Shown piece by piece: positions 32,825 through 45,130 of a stretch of DNA of 64,000 nucleotides; position 1 is the first letter of the stretch; each line of letters begins with the position of its first letter. Below the pieces are notes generated by a model that had not been told where the DNA came from, ran no database searches, and saw nothing but the letters and a program-made list of their open reading frames with translations. Position numbers and translations under genes: made by a program. This DNA is from Entamoeba invadens IP1 (taxonomy: Eukaryota > Evosea > Mastigamoebida > Endamoebidae): NCBI RefSeq assembly GCF_000330505.1, contig NW_004191832.1, forward strand, positions 311,309 to 375,308, given 5' to 3'.

Positions 32825-35433
32825 ATGTCACTTAATATCATGAAAATAAAAAATCTATTACTTGTATTTTTGATAGCAACAGTGTTTTCAAGAGATATAT
32901 ATGTAGACAACACAATGGGTAGTGATTTGAACTCGGGAGATTCAAAAATTCATCCCTTTGAATCTTTACAAAAGGCAATGTCATCAATAACTTCCAGTGA
33001 AGTTATTGAGCCAGTGACTGTATATATAAAATCGGGGTATTATCCACTTATTAACAACTCAATTGAAATCACAAAATGGACATTTAAAAACAGTACAATA
33101 CCACTCCCACTCACATTGACCAAATATCCCAATGAAGACCCACCAGTTATAACAGGTGGAGACAAAATTCCGATATCTTCATTTCGTTCACTAAACTCGG
33201 AAACCGATAAAGCACAATACGAAAAAATTCAGAGTTCAAAAAAGTACATTAAAGTGTGTGATTTGGATAAGTTGTATGACCGAATTGACTTAGGAATTTT
33301 TGAAGCAAATTTGAATGCTGAGATTTATGTCGACGACAAGCGGTTCCGTGTAGCTCGATATCCAAACTATGAGTACACAGACACTTCACACCAAACTGAG
33401 AGAATATTCATATTACCACCAACGGACACCTCCGTTCAACTCACACCAAATGTGACTGGATATTACATTCCAAAAAAAGAAATTCTTTGTGGCAATGAGA
33501 CGACTTTTAAAAGTGAACAGAGTGTGAATGGAAAGTACTATTATCTCTATAAGAACGATTCCAATTACTGGACACTATCAACGCGCTTTGATTGTGGTGT
33601 CCCGACACAAAATGATGGGGCTTATTTCACGGTCAAGCGAGCTGAAATGGTGGGAGAAGTCAAAGCTATTGAAGCGTCTGGCGCAAAGGGCAATCCTATG
33701 CTTCAACAGCCAAATTACATTTACAGAGGAAATATGTGGACTGCTTATGTACCAGACAACGTTGGTAAAACATTTTATTATGCAAATGACAAATTAGATG
33801 AATATGCAACATATGACTCTGTGTGGATGAGAGGGTATTGGCTCATCTTTTCACAAGACCAAGCAGTCAAGGGAAAGATCGATAAAAACAAAAGAACATT
33901 AACTATTGATAGAGCTTTGGGTGGTTCAGATTACGTAGGGATGACAAGTGGAATGCCATTCTATATATACAACTTGATAGAAGAACTGGATGAAGAGGGT
34001 GAATACTATATTGATTATGAAAAAAAAGAAATTGTATATCTACTTGCCGACTACTATTGGTAAAGTGTGGATATTACGAACAACTTCATTGTTTATTAAT
34101 GTACACACTTTTAATAATTTGACCATTCAAAATATCATATTTGAATATACACGAAAAAATATGATAAGCTTTTATTTATCAAATAATATTCTCATCAAAA
34201 ATTGAACTTTTAGACTCTCGGGGTTAATGGGTATTTCTTTTTCGGGTAATTATTCAACAATAACTCATAACATTTTTACGACATGGGAGCAGAGGGTGTA
34301 GTTATGAGATGTGGTTTGTTTTACATTGTATTGTTACAAGTATATTATTATAGCAATACTTTATCATTATTTGATATTGCTAAACTATAACAATACAATA
34401 TATAACAAGATAATAGTTTTAAACTATTCTTATTAAAAAACTAATATTACTATAAAATATAGTTCAAATAACAATAAGGAAACGTTACTTCATTATATCA
34501 TAGTGAGTGCTATCTAACTCATAACTATGCCAACACGACGTCACAAGTATCATTCACTTTTATACCAGCGTTTTCTATTGGCATTGTTGGTAATTACATG
34601 AAGCATAATTTTGTAGCAAACAATCCCCATTTGGGGTATGGACATGGTGGAGCATATTTAGAGATTTCATATAATAAAGCTAAAAACAATGCACAAGAGC
34701 TTCTGACTGTGGTGCATTGGATTCTGGTACACATTGGGAATATTCTGGTAATGTTATTAAGAACAACTTCTTCCACGACTCCACAGGATTTGGGCAGCCC
34801 GGCGGATTGTTTTATGTCGTTGGAATTTACTTAGACGACAACCTATCGAAGCAAAGAGTCTACCAAAACGTTGTTTCTAATTTTGTCGGTTGTTGTATTA
34901 CACAAGGTTCTGGAAGGTCTAACATTATTTATAACAACATATTCTATAATTGTGATACTGGGTATTCGGGAGATTCTAGAGGACCAAGAAGGTATCACAC
35001 TACCCCAAATGTGTTCTACAATTTACTGGACACAATGGTGAATAATGGAGTTGATAGATATACGTCTCCGTGGAAAGATCAATTTCCTGAATGGGCACTG
35101 TTACCAAAAACGTCGGAAGAGTTAATGAAAGAAGAAAATATTCATTGGCTATTAATGGAGAACACTGAAATATACTGTAATATTTTTTATAATAACAAAA
35201 AGGATTACGCTTTTGCGGATCAGTGTAACAAGGATATAAAAAGGTGAGAGATGAACATCAATTCAATTCAAGATCCGATGTTTTGTGATGTTGACAACAA
35301 CGATTTTAGAATGAGAAAAGAGGGGGAAATTTACAAATATAACTGCTGGGAGGAAATTCCCTTCGAAAATATCGGGATTAACAAACGAGACAATGCTTAT
35401 AGTGTCTTGTTGTCTTCTGATTTTAAAAAATAA
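32825..35433 (+). pseudogene. Secreted right-handed beta-helix protein of bacterial type, broken
   Basis: The start encodes a signal peptide (IKNLLLVFLIATVFSRD) and then DIYVDNTMGSD...HPFESLQKA, the typical opening of bacterial secreted parallel beta-helix proteins (pectate-lyase/GH120-like fold). Later blocks fit the same family: FSIGIVGNYMKHNFV, HGGAYLEISYN, SGTHWEYSGNVIKNNFFHD and NIIYNNIFYNCD. At the end come DPMFCDVDNNDFRM and EIPFENIGI. Defects are a frameshift before 34063, TGA at 34203-34205, a shift near 34275, an AT-rich insertion or intron at about 34316-34500, a shift near 34700 and TGA at 35245-35247. The gene is therefore dead in this assembly. Its function, if intact, would be binding or cleavage of extracellular polysaccharide (inference from fold). 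A bacterial origin by transfer is possible but untested. Confidence 0.8.
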
Positions 35434-35698
35434 GTGATTATTACGTTTTTATTGTTTTTTAATAAAATATTAAAATATTTTAAATTTTATTTTTATTAAA
35501 TATTAAAAAATATTAAAGAATTTTATAATAATTAGATGTATTCTCACAATCACAATGATCTATAAAATAATTATAGAATATATATGATACAAAAAAATAT
35601 ACAACATTCAGTTTTTCAAACGATTAATTCTAACAACTAAAGTAAAATATAAAACTTGACATTTGAAGTATAATTTTGTTTTTAAACATTTCTTTATC
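35434..35698. other. AT-rich stretch before the piggyBac element
   Basis: About 265 bases of A/T-dominated DNA between the beta-helix pseudogene and the TTAA that marks the piggyBac boundary. Nothing recognised. Confidence 0.5.
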
Positions 35699-35702
35699 TT
35701 AA

Positions 35703-38123
35703 CACTTAAATGGCTTAAAGAAATTTTTTTGAAGGCAAGGAAAAAAAAGACATAGACGCCAATTTAAAAAAAGTACTTAAAACAACCCATGTCCCTTTTG
35801 GGACATAATCTTACTCAAAAAAAGTATAAATGTTAACTCGATTATATAAGATTTTGCATTATTTTTTCAAAAATACACTTTTCTCTCAAATTCTTTGATA
35901 ACGATTATACTATACTCATTTCTATTATTTATTACTATGTATCACTTGTGTCGGTTTTCATTCAAACCAACGTGTATACATAGTGACATTATCATACTCA
36001 AACATACTTATTTGATTCTCAAGTTAATTAATGTTCTAACTTTATTTTTTCAGTTGCCAAATGAAAATCATTTAGAAAAAATTCAGAATAAAAATATATT
36101 TTTAAAAGTCACTTATTTTAGAAACTATTATTTTTTCTTGGGGTTTTTGCATTTTGGGCACAAGAAAAGTGAGTGTTTAGTGCACACTGGAAGACCACAA
36201 GATTCACATATTCTTTTTGTTCGAGCCTTTTCAACTTTCTTGCAAAAAGCACAAAATCTCTTTTTGGCAACTGTTAGTGATTTTTTTTCTTTGGAATTTG
36301 TTATAATTTTGTTTTTCCCAACAACGTCTTCCCACCATTTTTGAAGTCCACACTCAACAAACAGCTGTCTTTTTTCTTCTCCTTTTTTCATCCCTCGATC
36401 AAGCCTTCTTTTAACGTAATTCTCACACATTTGTTCAGACAATTTAATTAAAAAATCAAAATGAGACATTTTTGTTTTTTCAAACATGGCATAGGCATTA
36501 GTGCAGCAACAATCCAGGATATTTTGAACAATTGCCAAATTGTATCTTCTCGTTTTCATTTTGCACGAATACTCTTGGCAAAGTTGATCAAAAGTATCAA
36601 CTGGAGTTTTTGTATAATTGTAAGCCACATTTATTGAAGATTTTCCACTTCGACTGTCAATCAATGGAATTTGAATTTTATTGGTAACAATAATGACAGT
36701 TTTGCTTTTGTTTGGGTTAAAAGCAGTCAAAAGAATGTTCCCTTTTGAATAAAAGCGTGTATTTTTGGGATTTTTTTCTTTTTCTTCTTCTAATTTCATT
36801 TTTTCTTCTTTAATTTCAATCTTTTCTAAATTTAAGAATTTTTGGGAAGATAGAATTTTTTCAGCTTTTTCTTTGTATTTTTCCCTTTTTGTTCGGTTTT
36901 TTGGCTCAGCTGGACCAATTTCCCCAAGTTTAAAAAAAATTTTGTCCCATTCCTCCTCAATTTTCGCAATCGATTTTTTGTTTTTCTTTTCCATTTTTTG
37001 TACTTTCCTTTCTTTTTCTAAATATGTGTTTTTTTTTCGCTTCAGAAGGAATATTTTTGCTTCTTTGGTTCATGGTACCTATGTACCCGATTTTTCGGAC
37101 TTCCAACTCCTGCATTACCGTGACACTTGTAAAATAATTGTCACTCTGAAGTAAAAATTCTTTTTTTGGGAGGTTTTGTACTAATTTTAGAACAATTGAT
37201 TCTCCATGACTCATCCCGTTTTTTTCCTCGAGTTTTCCCTCATATAATGTCATTCCGATGCACATTTTTTTGTCATAAAGACACAAACAGTAAAATTTTA
37301 AGCCGTGTTTTGTGGGTTTGGCTGGGCAGTACTGAATACCATGACAACGGCCTTTAAAACCAAACATTCGCTCATCTATACATATCAGGGATCCGGGGTC
37401 GCATATTGCCGTGATATTTCGGGAAAAAATATCAAAAATTTCTTTTGCTGCTGAAAAATTGGTTTTTTCCCTTTTTTGATCTCTTTCATTTTTTTTGTCG
37501 CACCGGAAACATCGAAACAATTCTTTGAATCTATCTCGCTTCATGCCTATTCTTAAAAATATAATCCCGAATTTGTGGATCCAAAGGCGATCAACGTTTC
37601 CCCTTCTTTGGTTTGCCCCAATATAAATCAAAATGCCAAGAAAACATTCAATTTCTTCGAAATCAGTTGGGATCCATTTCCCGTTAATTAGTTCTTCTGC
37701 CTTTTCATTTGTACCTTCAACAATTAATTCAATCATTTCATTTGAAAACATTTTTCTAAAACATTCCAAAAGAGATTTGAAATCTTCAGAAAAAACGGTT
37801 TTCGAAAAATTTTCTTTTTCACAAAACTTTTGAAAATCAAAAATCCCAAGTTTTGGTTCGATTTTTGACCATCCATCCAAATAATCATCTTTTTCTTCAA
37901 AAAAACATTCTTCTTCTTCATTTTCTATTTTTTGATCATATTCTTCAACATTATTTTCACAAAAAAATGGATCATTACTTTCGTCATCACTTGATATTAA
38001 ACAATCATCTTGTTGGTATTCACACTCCATGAATTGAAAAAAAAGAACAAAAAGGCAAAAAAATAATAATGGTAAAATTTTGTTTATGTATGTCCATTAA
38101 GGAAAGGTTCAGCCAATTAAGTG
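35703..38123 (-). mobile_element. piggyBac element with TTAA target duplications
   Basis: A 2,421-bp element flanked by TTAA at 35699-35702 and 38124-38127. The left end reads CACTTAAATGGCT and the reverse complement of the right end CACTTAATTGGCT: 12 of 13 bases match, and similarity continues with AA two bases on. The TTAA duplication, short inverted ends, size near 2.4 kb and a single piggyBac transposase on the minus strand fit this superfamily exactly. A subterminal palindrome ATGTCCCTTTTGGGACAT lies at about 35790. The element has few visible defects and may be young. Confidence 0.85.
36128..38030 (-). CDS. piggyBac transposase (DDE_Tnp_1_7), one homopolymer frameshift
   Basis: About 640 aa read in two frames that join in a run of nine T on the plus strand (37030-37038). 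The N-terminus is acidic (SSDDESNDPFF). The catalytic core keeps the four aspartates expected of piggyBac: LICIDERMFGFKGR, LLQSDNYFTS and the VDTFDQ pair. The C-terminus has a cross-brace Cys/His zinc domain (CAFCKKVEKARTKRICESCG, then CTKHSLFLCPKC), as in piggyBac. Cleavage at TTAA and seamless excision are family properties. A one-base error in a nine-base homopolymer would restore a full protein, so the frameshift may be a sequencing artefact. A Lys/Glu-rich stretch (EIKEEKMKLEEEKEKN) sits between the second and third motifs. Confidence 0.88.
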
Positions 38124-38127
38124 TTAA

Positions 38128-38755
38128 TTTAAACGAGTTTTTATTTTTTCTTGTTTAAAACCAGTTAATTTGTTTATTTACCCACTAGTTAAAAAATTAT
38201 ATATAATCACTGAATTCTTTTAAGTTGATATAAAACTATTTGTTAGTTTCTTTTCACACTTTGCTTCTTTATGTTAATTTTTAAAAGAATTAATAATCAT
38301 TCAAATATTTTAAAACAAATATTTTTATTACATAATAAACATTTAAATTTTAAGTCAGCAACATCTATAGAAAAATATTCATGTTGCTAACTTAATTAAT
38401 AGATGATTGGTTGTAAAGTGATTGTGAATAAATATGTCTAAATAAACAATTAATTCAAATAATTTCAAAAGATTTATTTAAAAAAGTTACAAATTCTCAT
38501 TTTTTTTTACATATTTTGATATAAGGAAAAAAAATGTATTTTATAATGGTTTATTTAAAATGGTTTTTTATTTTGGGAACAAAAATAAAAATAACATTTA
38601 ATGTTGGTTAAATAGTAATGATCGATAAAAAAATAGAAAAAAACTAAACTATTTCAATTAAAAATAATTATATGTTTTTCTATTTTGAAACAATTAAAAA
38701 ATATCAAAAACAAATTAATAATCGTAGAATTATTGTGTTTAAATAATTAATACAA
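38128..38755. other. AT-rich stretch after the piggyBac element
   Basis: About 630 bases without a gene. Near 38355 an imperfect hairpin (AGTCAGCAACATC ... ATGTTGCTAACTT) shares the GTTGCTGAC word with the palindromic repeat copies at 15546 and 38756. Confidence 0.5.
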
Positions 38756-38815
38756 GCATTTAAAACCCGATAATAATTATCGGGTCAACAACATCATTTT
38801 AGTCCAAATATTAAT
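38756..38815 (-). repeat. Palindromic dispersed repeat, copy 2
   Basis: Reverse complement of the block at 15546-15608 with a few differences. The hairpin reads ACCCGATAATAATTATCGGGT, followed outward by CAACAACATC and CCAAATATTAAT. Confidence 0.65.
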
Positions 38816-40912
38816 TCATAACTTTGTTATTTGTATCAATAAAAATGCTTTTTCGTTGCATTCCTCTTTTTAATTTTTTTCATTTTATTAAAAAAAGAAT
38901 CAACTTTTATTATTTTTAAATTATAATTATAATAACAGTTTTCACTTTAAATACCAGGTGATAAAATATGTTTTCAATTGTACATAATAAGATAGAGACA
39001 CTCATTATAATGAATAAAAATTATATGTATTTAAAAAGTTGTTTACATGACACATGAATTAAACATTTAAAACTTTTTTGTTGTTCTGGTGTTTATTTAC
39101 ACAACTTTATTACTGGTCAATATTAAAAATTGACTATTATTTGATATAAAGTTGTTATTATCTTGATGTACATGTTACAATCTATCGCCTATACGTGTTG
39201 TTAATCCATTTTTAAATATCTTTTTTTTATAAAATGCTTGTAACTTACATTACATATACACATCAACTTATTTTAAACATTCATTCTAATTTACATAATG
39301 TGTGTTTTTTGTACAAAATCATTTATCATATATTGTTTGGCTTGTTAAACCAAACACAATCCGTTTGTATTATAAACTCGGTATCTTAGTCTGCACGCAA
39401 AAATAACATTCAACAACTTCTTTATATCTTTGGTGTTGTCTTTCTAAAATTTTTGTGTTTGTTCTACAATTGTTTTTGTTTATTATCGATTTGATATACT
39501 GTCTAACATATTTTATTAATTATTTATCAAGACCTCTATTATTTTCAACTGTTAATGTTTTTATGTTTTTATCACACCTTATCGAAATATGATATATATG
39601 TTAAACGTATAACACATTAAAGTATATAAAAGTTTTCATTATAATACCATTACTTCTAATACCTTTTTATTTCTTATTAGTATTTTAAATCTCATTTAAA
39701 TACTCTTTTCTAATTTTTAACTATTTTATTATTTAACCTCTTTTTTTAATTTCAAAAACATGTTTGTCTGTCTGTTTATACAATTACTATTTAAAACAAT
39801 AATTAGTTCATCAAAAAAAGAGGTAATTTATTTAAAATTTTATCTTTTCTTAAGGAACTAAACTTGAATAAAACGATAGTTAGTAAAAATTAACTATCGT
39901 TCGTATTGAAAAATCATCACATTTATTATTAAGATTAGTAAAAACAATTATATTTATAGTATATTACTTATTAATAAAATACTGTTAAGAAGCGCAAGAA
40001 TAACGTACAACTGAAATAAATAAATAAATATATGTGTAGACAAACATATATATGTAGATTAATAAAAAAAACAAATTTATGGAAAAAAAATATCTAAAAT
40101 TAAAATTTACAAATATGACTTAGACTGTGGAAATTTACTGTACTTATGTTATATTATAATAATTTTATTTTTATGATTGTATTATAATTACTACATATAT
40201 TTTTTAATAACCAAATTCTTTTAATAAGGTTCAACAAATATTACAAAAATGTTTTTTAATTGTTGTGTGGAAATATTCAATTCTAAATTTTAATTCTATT
40301 TCAACTTTTTAATTAAACATTTTTATTCAATTGTGTTATACCTTAACATTTGAAATGTGAAATTAAATAGTTTAATTTATTGCTAACAAACAAAGTTAAA
40401 ACTTTTTTATTATTGTTAATATCACACAATTTTGTGGAAACTTATTTGAATCATTTTACAATTTGTTGATACTTTTCTTACCAGACAACGTTGTTTGTAT
40501 TGGCCAAATCTTGTTGGATTGTTGTAGATTTCTTAAAATAATATAATGTAATTTTTTTATGCTGCTATCTGTTTTAAAAGACCAAGAAACGAATAAACTT
40601 TCCAAAACAAAAAGAATACATCCAATACAATTACATCTTCGAACACGAACAAATACCTTAAAACTTTTCAATACCAAATTGAGAGTACATATCTTCGGGT
40701 ACTCCAGAAGTTGTAAGTAAGAGCCTAATTAATAAATCAAAAGACAAACCAAACTTAAACTTGTTAAGAAAGCAAGTGTTCAAAATATTAATAACACTCA
40801 AGAAACACAGAATGTTTATGTGACATATAACATAAGATAAATAAGTGTGGATGATTTGGTCAGGTTTGATAGTAGCAACGCAAAATTAATCAATTGGTCA
40901 GAATGATATTAC
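38816..40912. other. AT-rich stretch upstream of the SecA-like pseudogene
   Basis: About 2.1 kb. From about 40470 base composition becomes more gene-like and interrupted plus-strand codons appear (for example a VLKDQETNKLSKTKRI stretch), so the ruined SecA-like gene may once have started here. No intact gene. Confidence 0.45.
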
Positions 40913-42756
40913 ATGTCACGTCAATGGTGGAATAAATATTGCATTTTTCCTCTAACAAGTTCAGTCAGTGAAATTGCCAAGGTCTGTGGACTTGTTTGTA
41001 GACACATTTATCTCTTTGATAAAATTGCATTAAAGAATGGATACCACATTGTCCCACTTCCTGTTCAAGTCTTATCTATTCTTCGTCTTGCTGATGAAAT
41101 ATTGAACCACAAAGGTGCAATTGGTGAGATCAAAACAGGTGAAGGAAAGTCATTTATCATTACAACACTGAGTATTGTTATGGTGAAGTTTAAACGCCAA
41201 GTACACATTGTCACATCTAATTTGGAGTTGGAAAGAAGAGACCTAGATGAACAGAAAATGTTCTTTGATCTTTTTGGGTTGAGCAGTGGAGTACTTTTCA
41301 ACACAAAAGTGACAAGAAATTTATGACAAACAACACTTTTGTTGTAAATGAAGACAACAAAGATACACTCGAGTCATTTAATTTTCGAGCATTTGATTAT
41401 AACATTGTATACTCGACAAACTCCATTTTGAATTTGTGCATTTGCATTTATATTTCAAAGCAACACTTCTAAAACATCGTCCTTATGTTGTCATTGTTGA
41501 TTAGTTGACAATATGTTACTTGATAAGTCAATGTCTCCTTCAATTATCACAAAAGACATCAAACTGGCATTTTTCAAGTGATGTACTTAAGATAGTGTTT
41601 ATCTTGCGCAACTGTCCAGTTCCTGAAATAGTTAAAGTGTTGAAATACTACTTTCCAAAGTGTGGTAATTTCGATAATGATGAAGTTGATCTACTCAAAC
41701 TTGCCGCTAAGACTGCTGAAATGAATATCAAGAACACATATTACATTATAGAAGATGGAGAAATAGTTGTAATTTACTCGAACACAGGCTTTAAAAAAGG
41801 AGCAGATAAACAATTACATTTTTGAAATGGTTGAGATAAAGGAAGGACTTACTCCAAAAAGTCAATCAGTTTTTATAACCCAAATTACACAACATAGATA
41901 TTTCAATTTGTATCATAACATCGAAAAGTGACTGGAACAATAGGTAGTGCTGATGATGAACAAATGTTGAATCTAGAATATGGGGTCAATATCTTTAAAG
42001 TACCACGTCACTTTAGTTCACAGAAAAATGTGATTATAGTTCAACTACCAAATTAACTTGTACAGATTTATGTGAAGACATACAAAGAAATCATAAATGA
42101 AACAAGACAAGGAAGACCAGTACTTGTTATCATGGATTCTATTAATAGAGTTATTGAGTTTGTTGAGAAAATATACAAAGAATCAATTGTAATAACTTCA
42201 GTGAATCCAAAAGCAGATATATTTTGTATCTATTACACAAGCAGGAGAGTCAAAAAAAGTCACAATAGCAACTATCTCAGCCGGGAGAGGGGTTGACATC
42301 AAACTTTCAAAACAATCTTTATCATCGGGCGGTCTTCATGTAATTATTCCTTTTCAAATGGCAAACCAGAGAGCCTTAGAACAAGCTGCTGTAAGATCTG
42401 GACGACAGGGGCAGCACGGAACCGTTAACATATACCTTACGGACAAAGATTTGTTTTACAAGATTCCCGAATTTGAAGTTGGCAATGACAACTTGGCCAA
42501 TCTTGAATTGCATTTCTCTGAATATCTCAGAACAAATTTCAGATGGATTTATAACAAAAAAAACAAATATGGTTTAGGAAAAAAACAAGTTTCCATTTGG
42601 TGTGACGGTCCCAATCGTTTTAGATATCTTTGCGAATTAACTCTCTTAAATTCAAAATTCCGAAGAGTTCCAGGACATCGCTTTGGAGATGGTCCAAACG
42701 GCTTGGAGCGTTTTTTAAGTCGACTTGAGAATTCCATCAAAAGTGTTCAAACATAG
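40913..42756 (+). pseudogene. SecA-like ATPase (DEAD motor), degenerate
   Basis: Ordered blocks match the SecA motor. PLPVQVLSILRLADEIL, GEIKTGEGKS (Walker A, about nt 41122-41151) and VHIVTSNLELERRDLDEQ correspond to the SecA ...MRTGEGKT...VTVNDYLARRD region. A Walker B-type block VDEVDNMLLDKSMSPSII can be seen at about 41490-41540, but the first Glu is lost in a stop and shift. Then come YFNLYHNIEK.TGTIGSADDE (SecA MTGT region, about 41910-41950) and VTIATISAGRGVDIKLS (about 42255-42310). Near 42360-42440 lie ALEQAAVRSGRQGQHG and a YLTDKD block, like SecA NQLRGRSGRQGDPGSS. The C-terminal SecA wing and scaffold are absent; instead there is a short tail ending at 42756. Many stops and shifts make it a pseudogene. 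SecA-like ATPases in organisms without plastids are unexpected. Confidence 0.8.
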
Positions 42757-44185
42757 TTTTTTATCAATCAGAGTACATCAACTTTTTTCTTGAACTGAGT
42801 GTGTGACTCCCTCTTTAGAGTACAGATCTTGTGAAAAGCCCATACCCATATATTCGGCAAGTTAGTTAAAAATTATATTGGGGTGAAATTGTAATTATCA
42901 GAGGTATCAAAACTACCTCCCCAACACATAAATTCAAAAACATTTTAAAAAAAATCAAATTATGTTATAAACCACCATACTTAGGTTAAAGTCAACTTAG
43001 AGAAAGTTCAATTGAATTTTTTAAATAAGCTGAAAATCAAATTTATTGTAAATAAGAATTTTAATAAACAAAGAGATTAGTTGAAATTTAATTTAAAAGT
43101 AATATTTTGAGAATTATTATTTAAAAATAAATTCATTTTAAAAAAATTCAATTTAAACAAATTGTTTATTTATTGTCGTACGTTAGTGTGGTAATAAATT
43201 TATTGTGTGAGTTAATTAATTAACTAAAATGTTAATGTTCAAATATTAACACTTTTTAACTACAAAATATATTTTATGTTTGTCAATTTACATTTAATCA
43301 ATTAAATGTGATGTAAAGATAACTCGGATTGTTCAATTTATAAATAGAGATATAATACCGACATTTGTTTAGTTGTTCCTGTTGTTTTTATAAATATTTT
43401 TTTTAATTATGACAAATAATAAAAAAGTTATTATTTGTCATAATGTTTATTATATACAACAAAGGCTTTTTAAAACAAATGTAAAAGGGTCAAAAAATTA
43501 ATTCAAATGGTTTTTAGTTTGTTAAAAATATATGATATCAATAATAAGAATTTTATAAAAAATTTTCAATATTTCTTATTTTTTAAATACCAGTTAAATA
43601 TTAATAAAAAAATAAAATAACACCAAAACGTTATTTCAATGTTAATATAAAAAATGCTTTTGTAAATCGATAAGAATTATAGTAAACATATTGAAAATCA
43701 TTAAACATACTCCAATTAATTAAATCATAAAATCAACATTGTGTTTTATTTAAATTAAACTGTTTATTTATAATATTTTATGTAAAAATTTGACTGTTAT
43801 TTAAACGGTTTGAATAAAAATATATAAATATAAAAACTATACATAATAACATTGTTTGTAAATTTGAAAAAATTAAAAGTACGATAATAATTAAACGTTG
43901 TTTAGAGTTAGTTTTTGAATAGTGAATACAGACAATTTGTGCGCATTCAATGCATAATAAACCCTCAAAAAATCAAAAAAGCATAAAAGATCCAATGTGT
44001 TTGTATTTCAACGTTGTATTAATAACTTATCGTATTTTTTATCGTAAAGAAACACAATCATTAAAAAATAACGAACAATTTAATATTTAAACACAAATTT
44101 CATATTCAATCACAATGATATGTAAGGTTGTTTTTTCTACTTTATTTAACGACATATAATTCAATTCAATATAACAATATATAAT
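42757..44185. other. AT-rich non-coding stretch
   Basis: About 1.4 kb of A/T-dominated sequence between two decayed regions. No gene seen. Confidence 0.55.
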
Positions 44186-45130
44186 CAAACAGATGCCGGC
44201 TTGGATTCAAGTCGGCAAAAGACCCCTGTGTCCGTGTCCCCCAGTCCCCGTCCCCGAATCCCCCCGTCCCCCGTCCCGAGTCTGAATGGTGCAAACAGTT
44301 GGTTGTCAAGATATCCCAATGTTGGTTGATGGGCTCACAGCAGTCAGAATAATGCAAGAAGATGGAGAAGCGTCAAATCTCGGGTTAAATTAACAACAAA
44401 TCAAAGTACTACTTCTTGGAGATCAACAAAGAAATTGCCAAACTTGCTGCACTGGCATTGGGAAAACAACCAAAATGGAATTAAACCAGAGTGAAACAAA
44501 TTTCGCTCATTCCCACCTACATGTCAGGAGTATTCTTTGCACATAACGACAACATGAAGTGTTTGAAGAAGTTGAGTGGAAAACAACAGTGTGTTTGGGG
44601 GGAAAGATGTCTTCTGTCGACTCTTTTAAAAAGTTGTTAAGCAGTTTGTGGGAATTAAAATACATTGCTCTTCTCTTGTACGACAGACAAGTTTGGCGAA
44701 TTTGTAAAAGAGAAGGTGGAAATGAGACTGAAGTCAATTTCTATGTTGCTGCCAACTAACAGATGTATGAGCCCAAGATACAATTTGGAAATAAAATAGT
44801 ACTCCTTTTGGTGTCACTCCCACTCGATAACAAAAACTTGAAAATGTAATTTAATTACGATTAAAAGAAGACTTGAGACAGCAAAGAACTCAATGGAGGC
44901 GTTTATTTATTGTGTCGTTCAGAGTGTCATTGGGATATTCTTCAATTGAATACAAGCTTTGGGAATCATAATTGTTGAAAGTAATTTTAAACTATTAAAA
45001 TTAAAGCCACATTCAATATAACAACTATCCCCGGATTTAAAGACGCCTTAAATTTGGGTCTAAGGCGTATCAAATCAATTCCTTAATACTGTACACTTTC
45101 GAAAGATCGTTTAATGAACATAGAGAAGCT
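44186..45130. other. Island of higher GC with decayed coding-like sequence
   Basis: This starts with an inverted repeat (GCCGGCTTG GATT CAAGTCGGC) and a C-rich tract (44220-44280), then continues with base composition like coding DNA. A plus-strand frame at 44559-44759 (MFEEVEWKTTVCLGG...) and other fragments are open, but frames change often and I recognise no family. A perfect hairpin ACGCCTTA...TAAGGCGT lies at about 45049-45075. The word GGTGCAAACAG is shared with GC-rich repeat copy A. Probably an old, ruined gene or transposon. Confidence 0.4.

Noticed and set aside
36128..38030. Two separate genes for the two piggyBac frames
   Set aside because: Both parts belong to one transposase. 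Catalytic residues are split between them, and the break is at a nine-base homopolymer.
44190..44215. tRNA-like hairpin GCCGGCTTG...CAAGTCGGC
   Set aside because: I could not build a T arm, anticodon arm or acceptor stem around it. It is just an inverted repeat.
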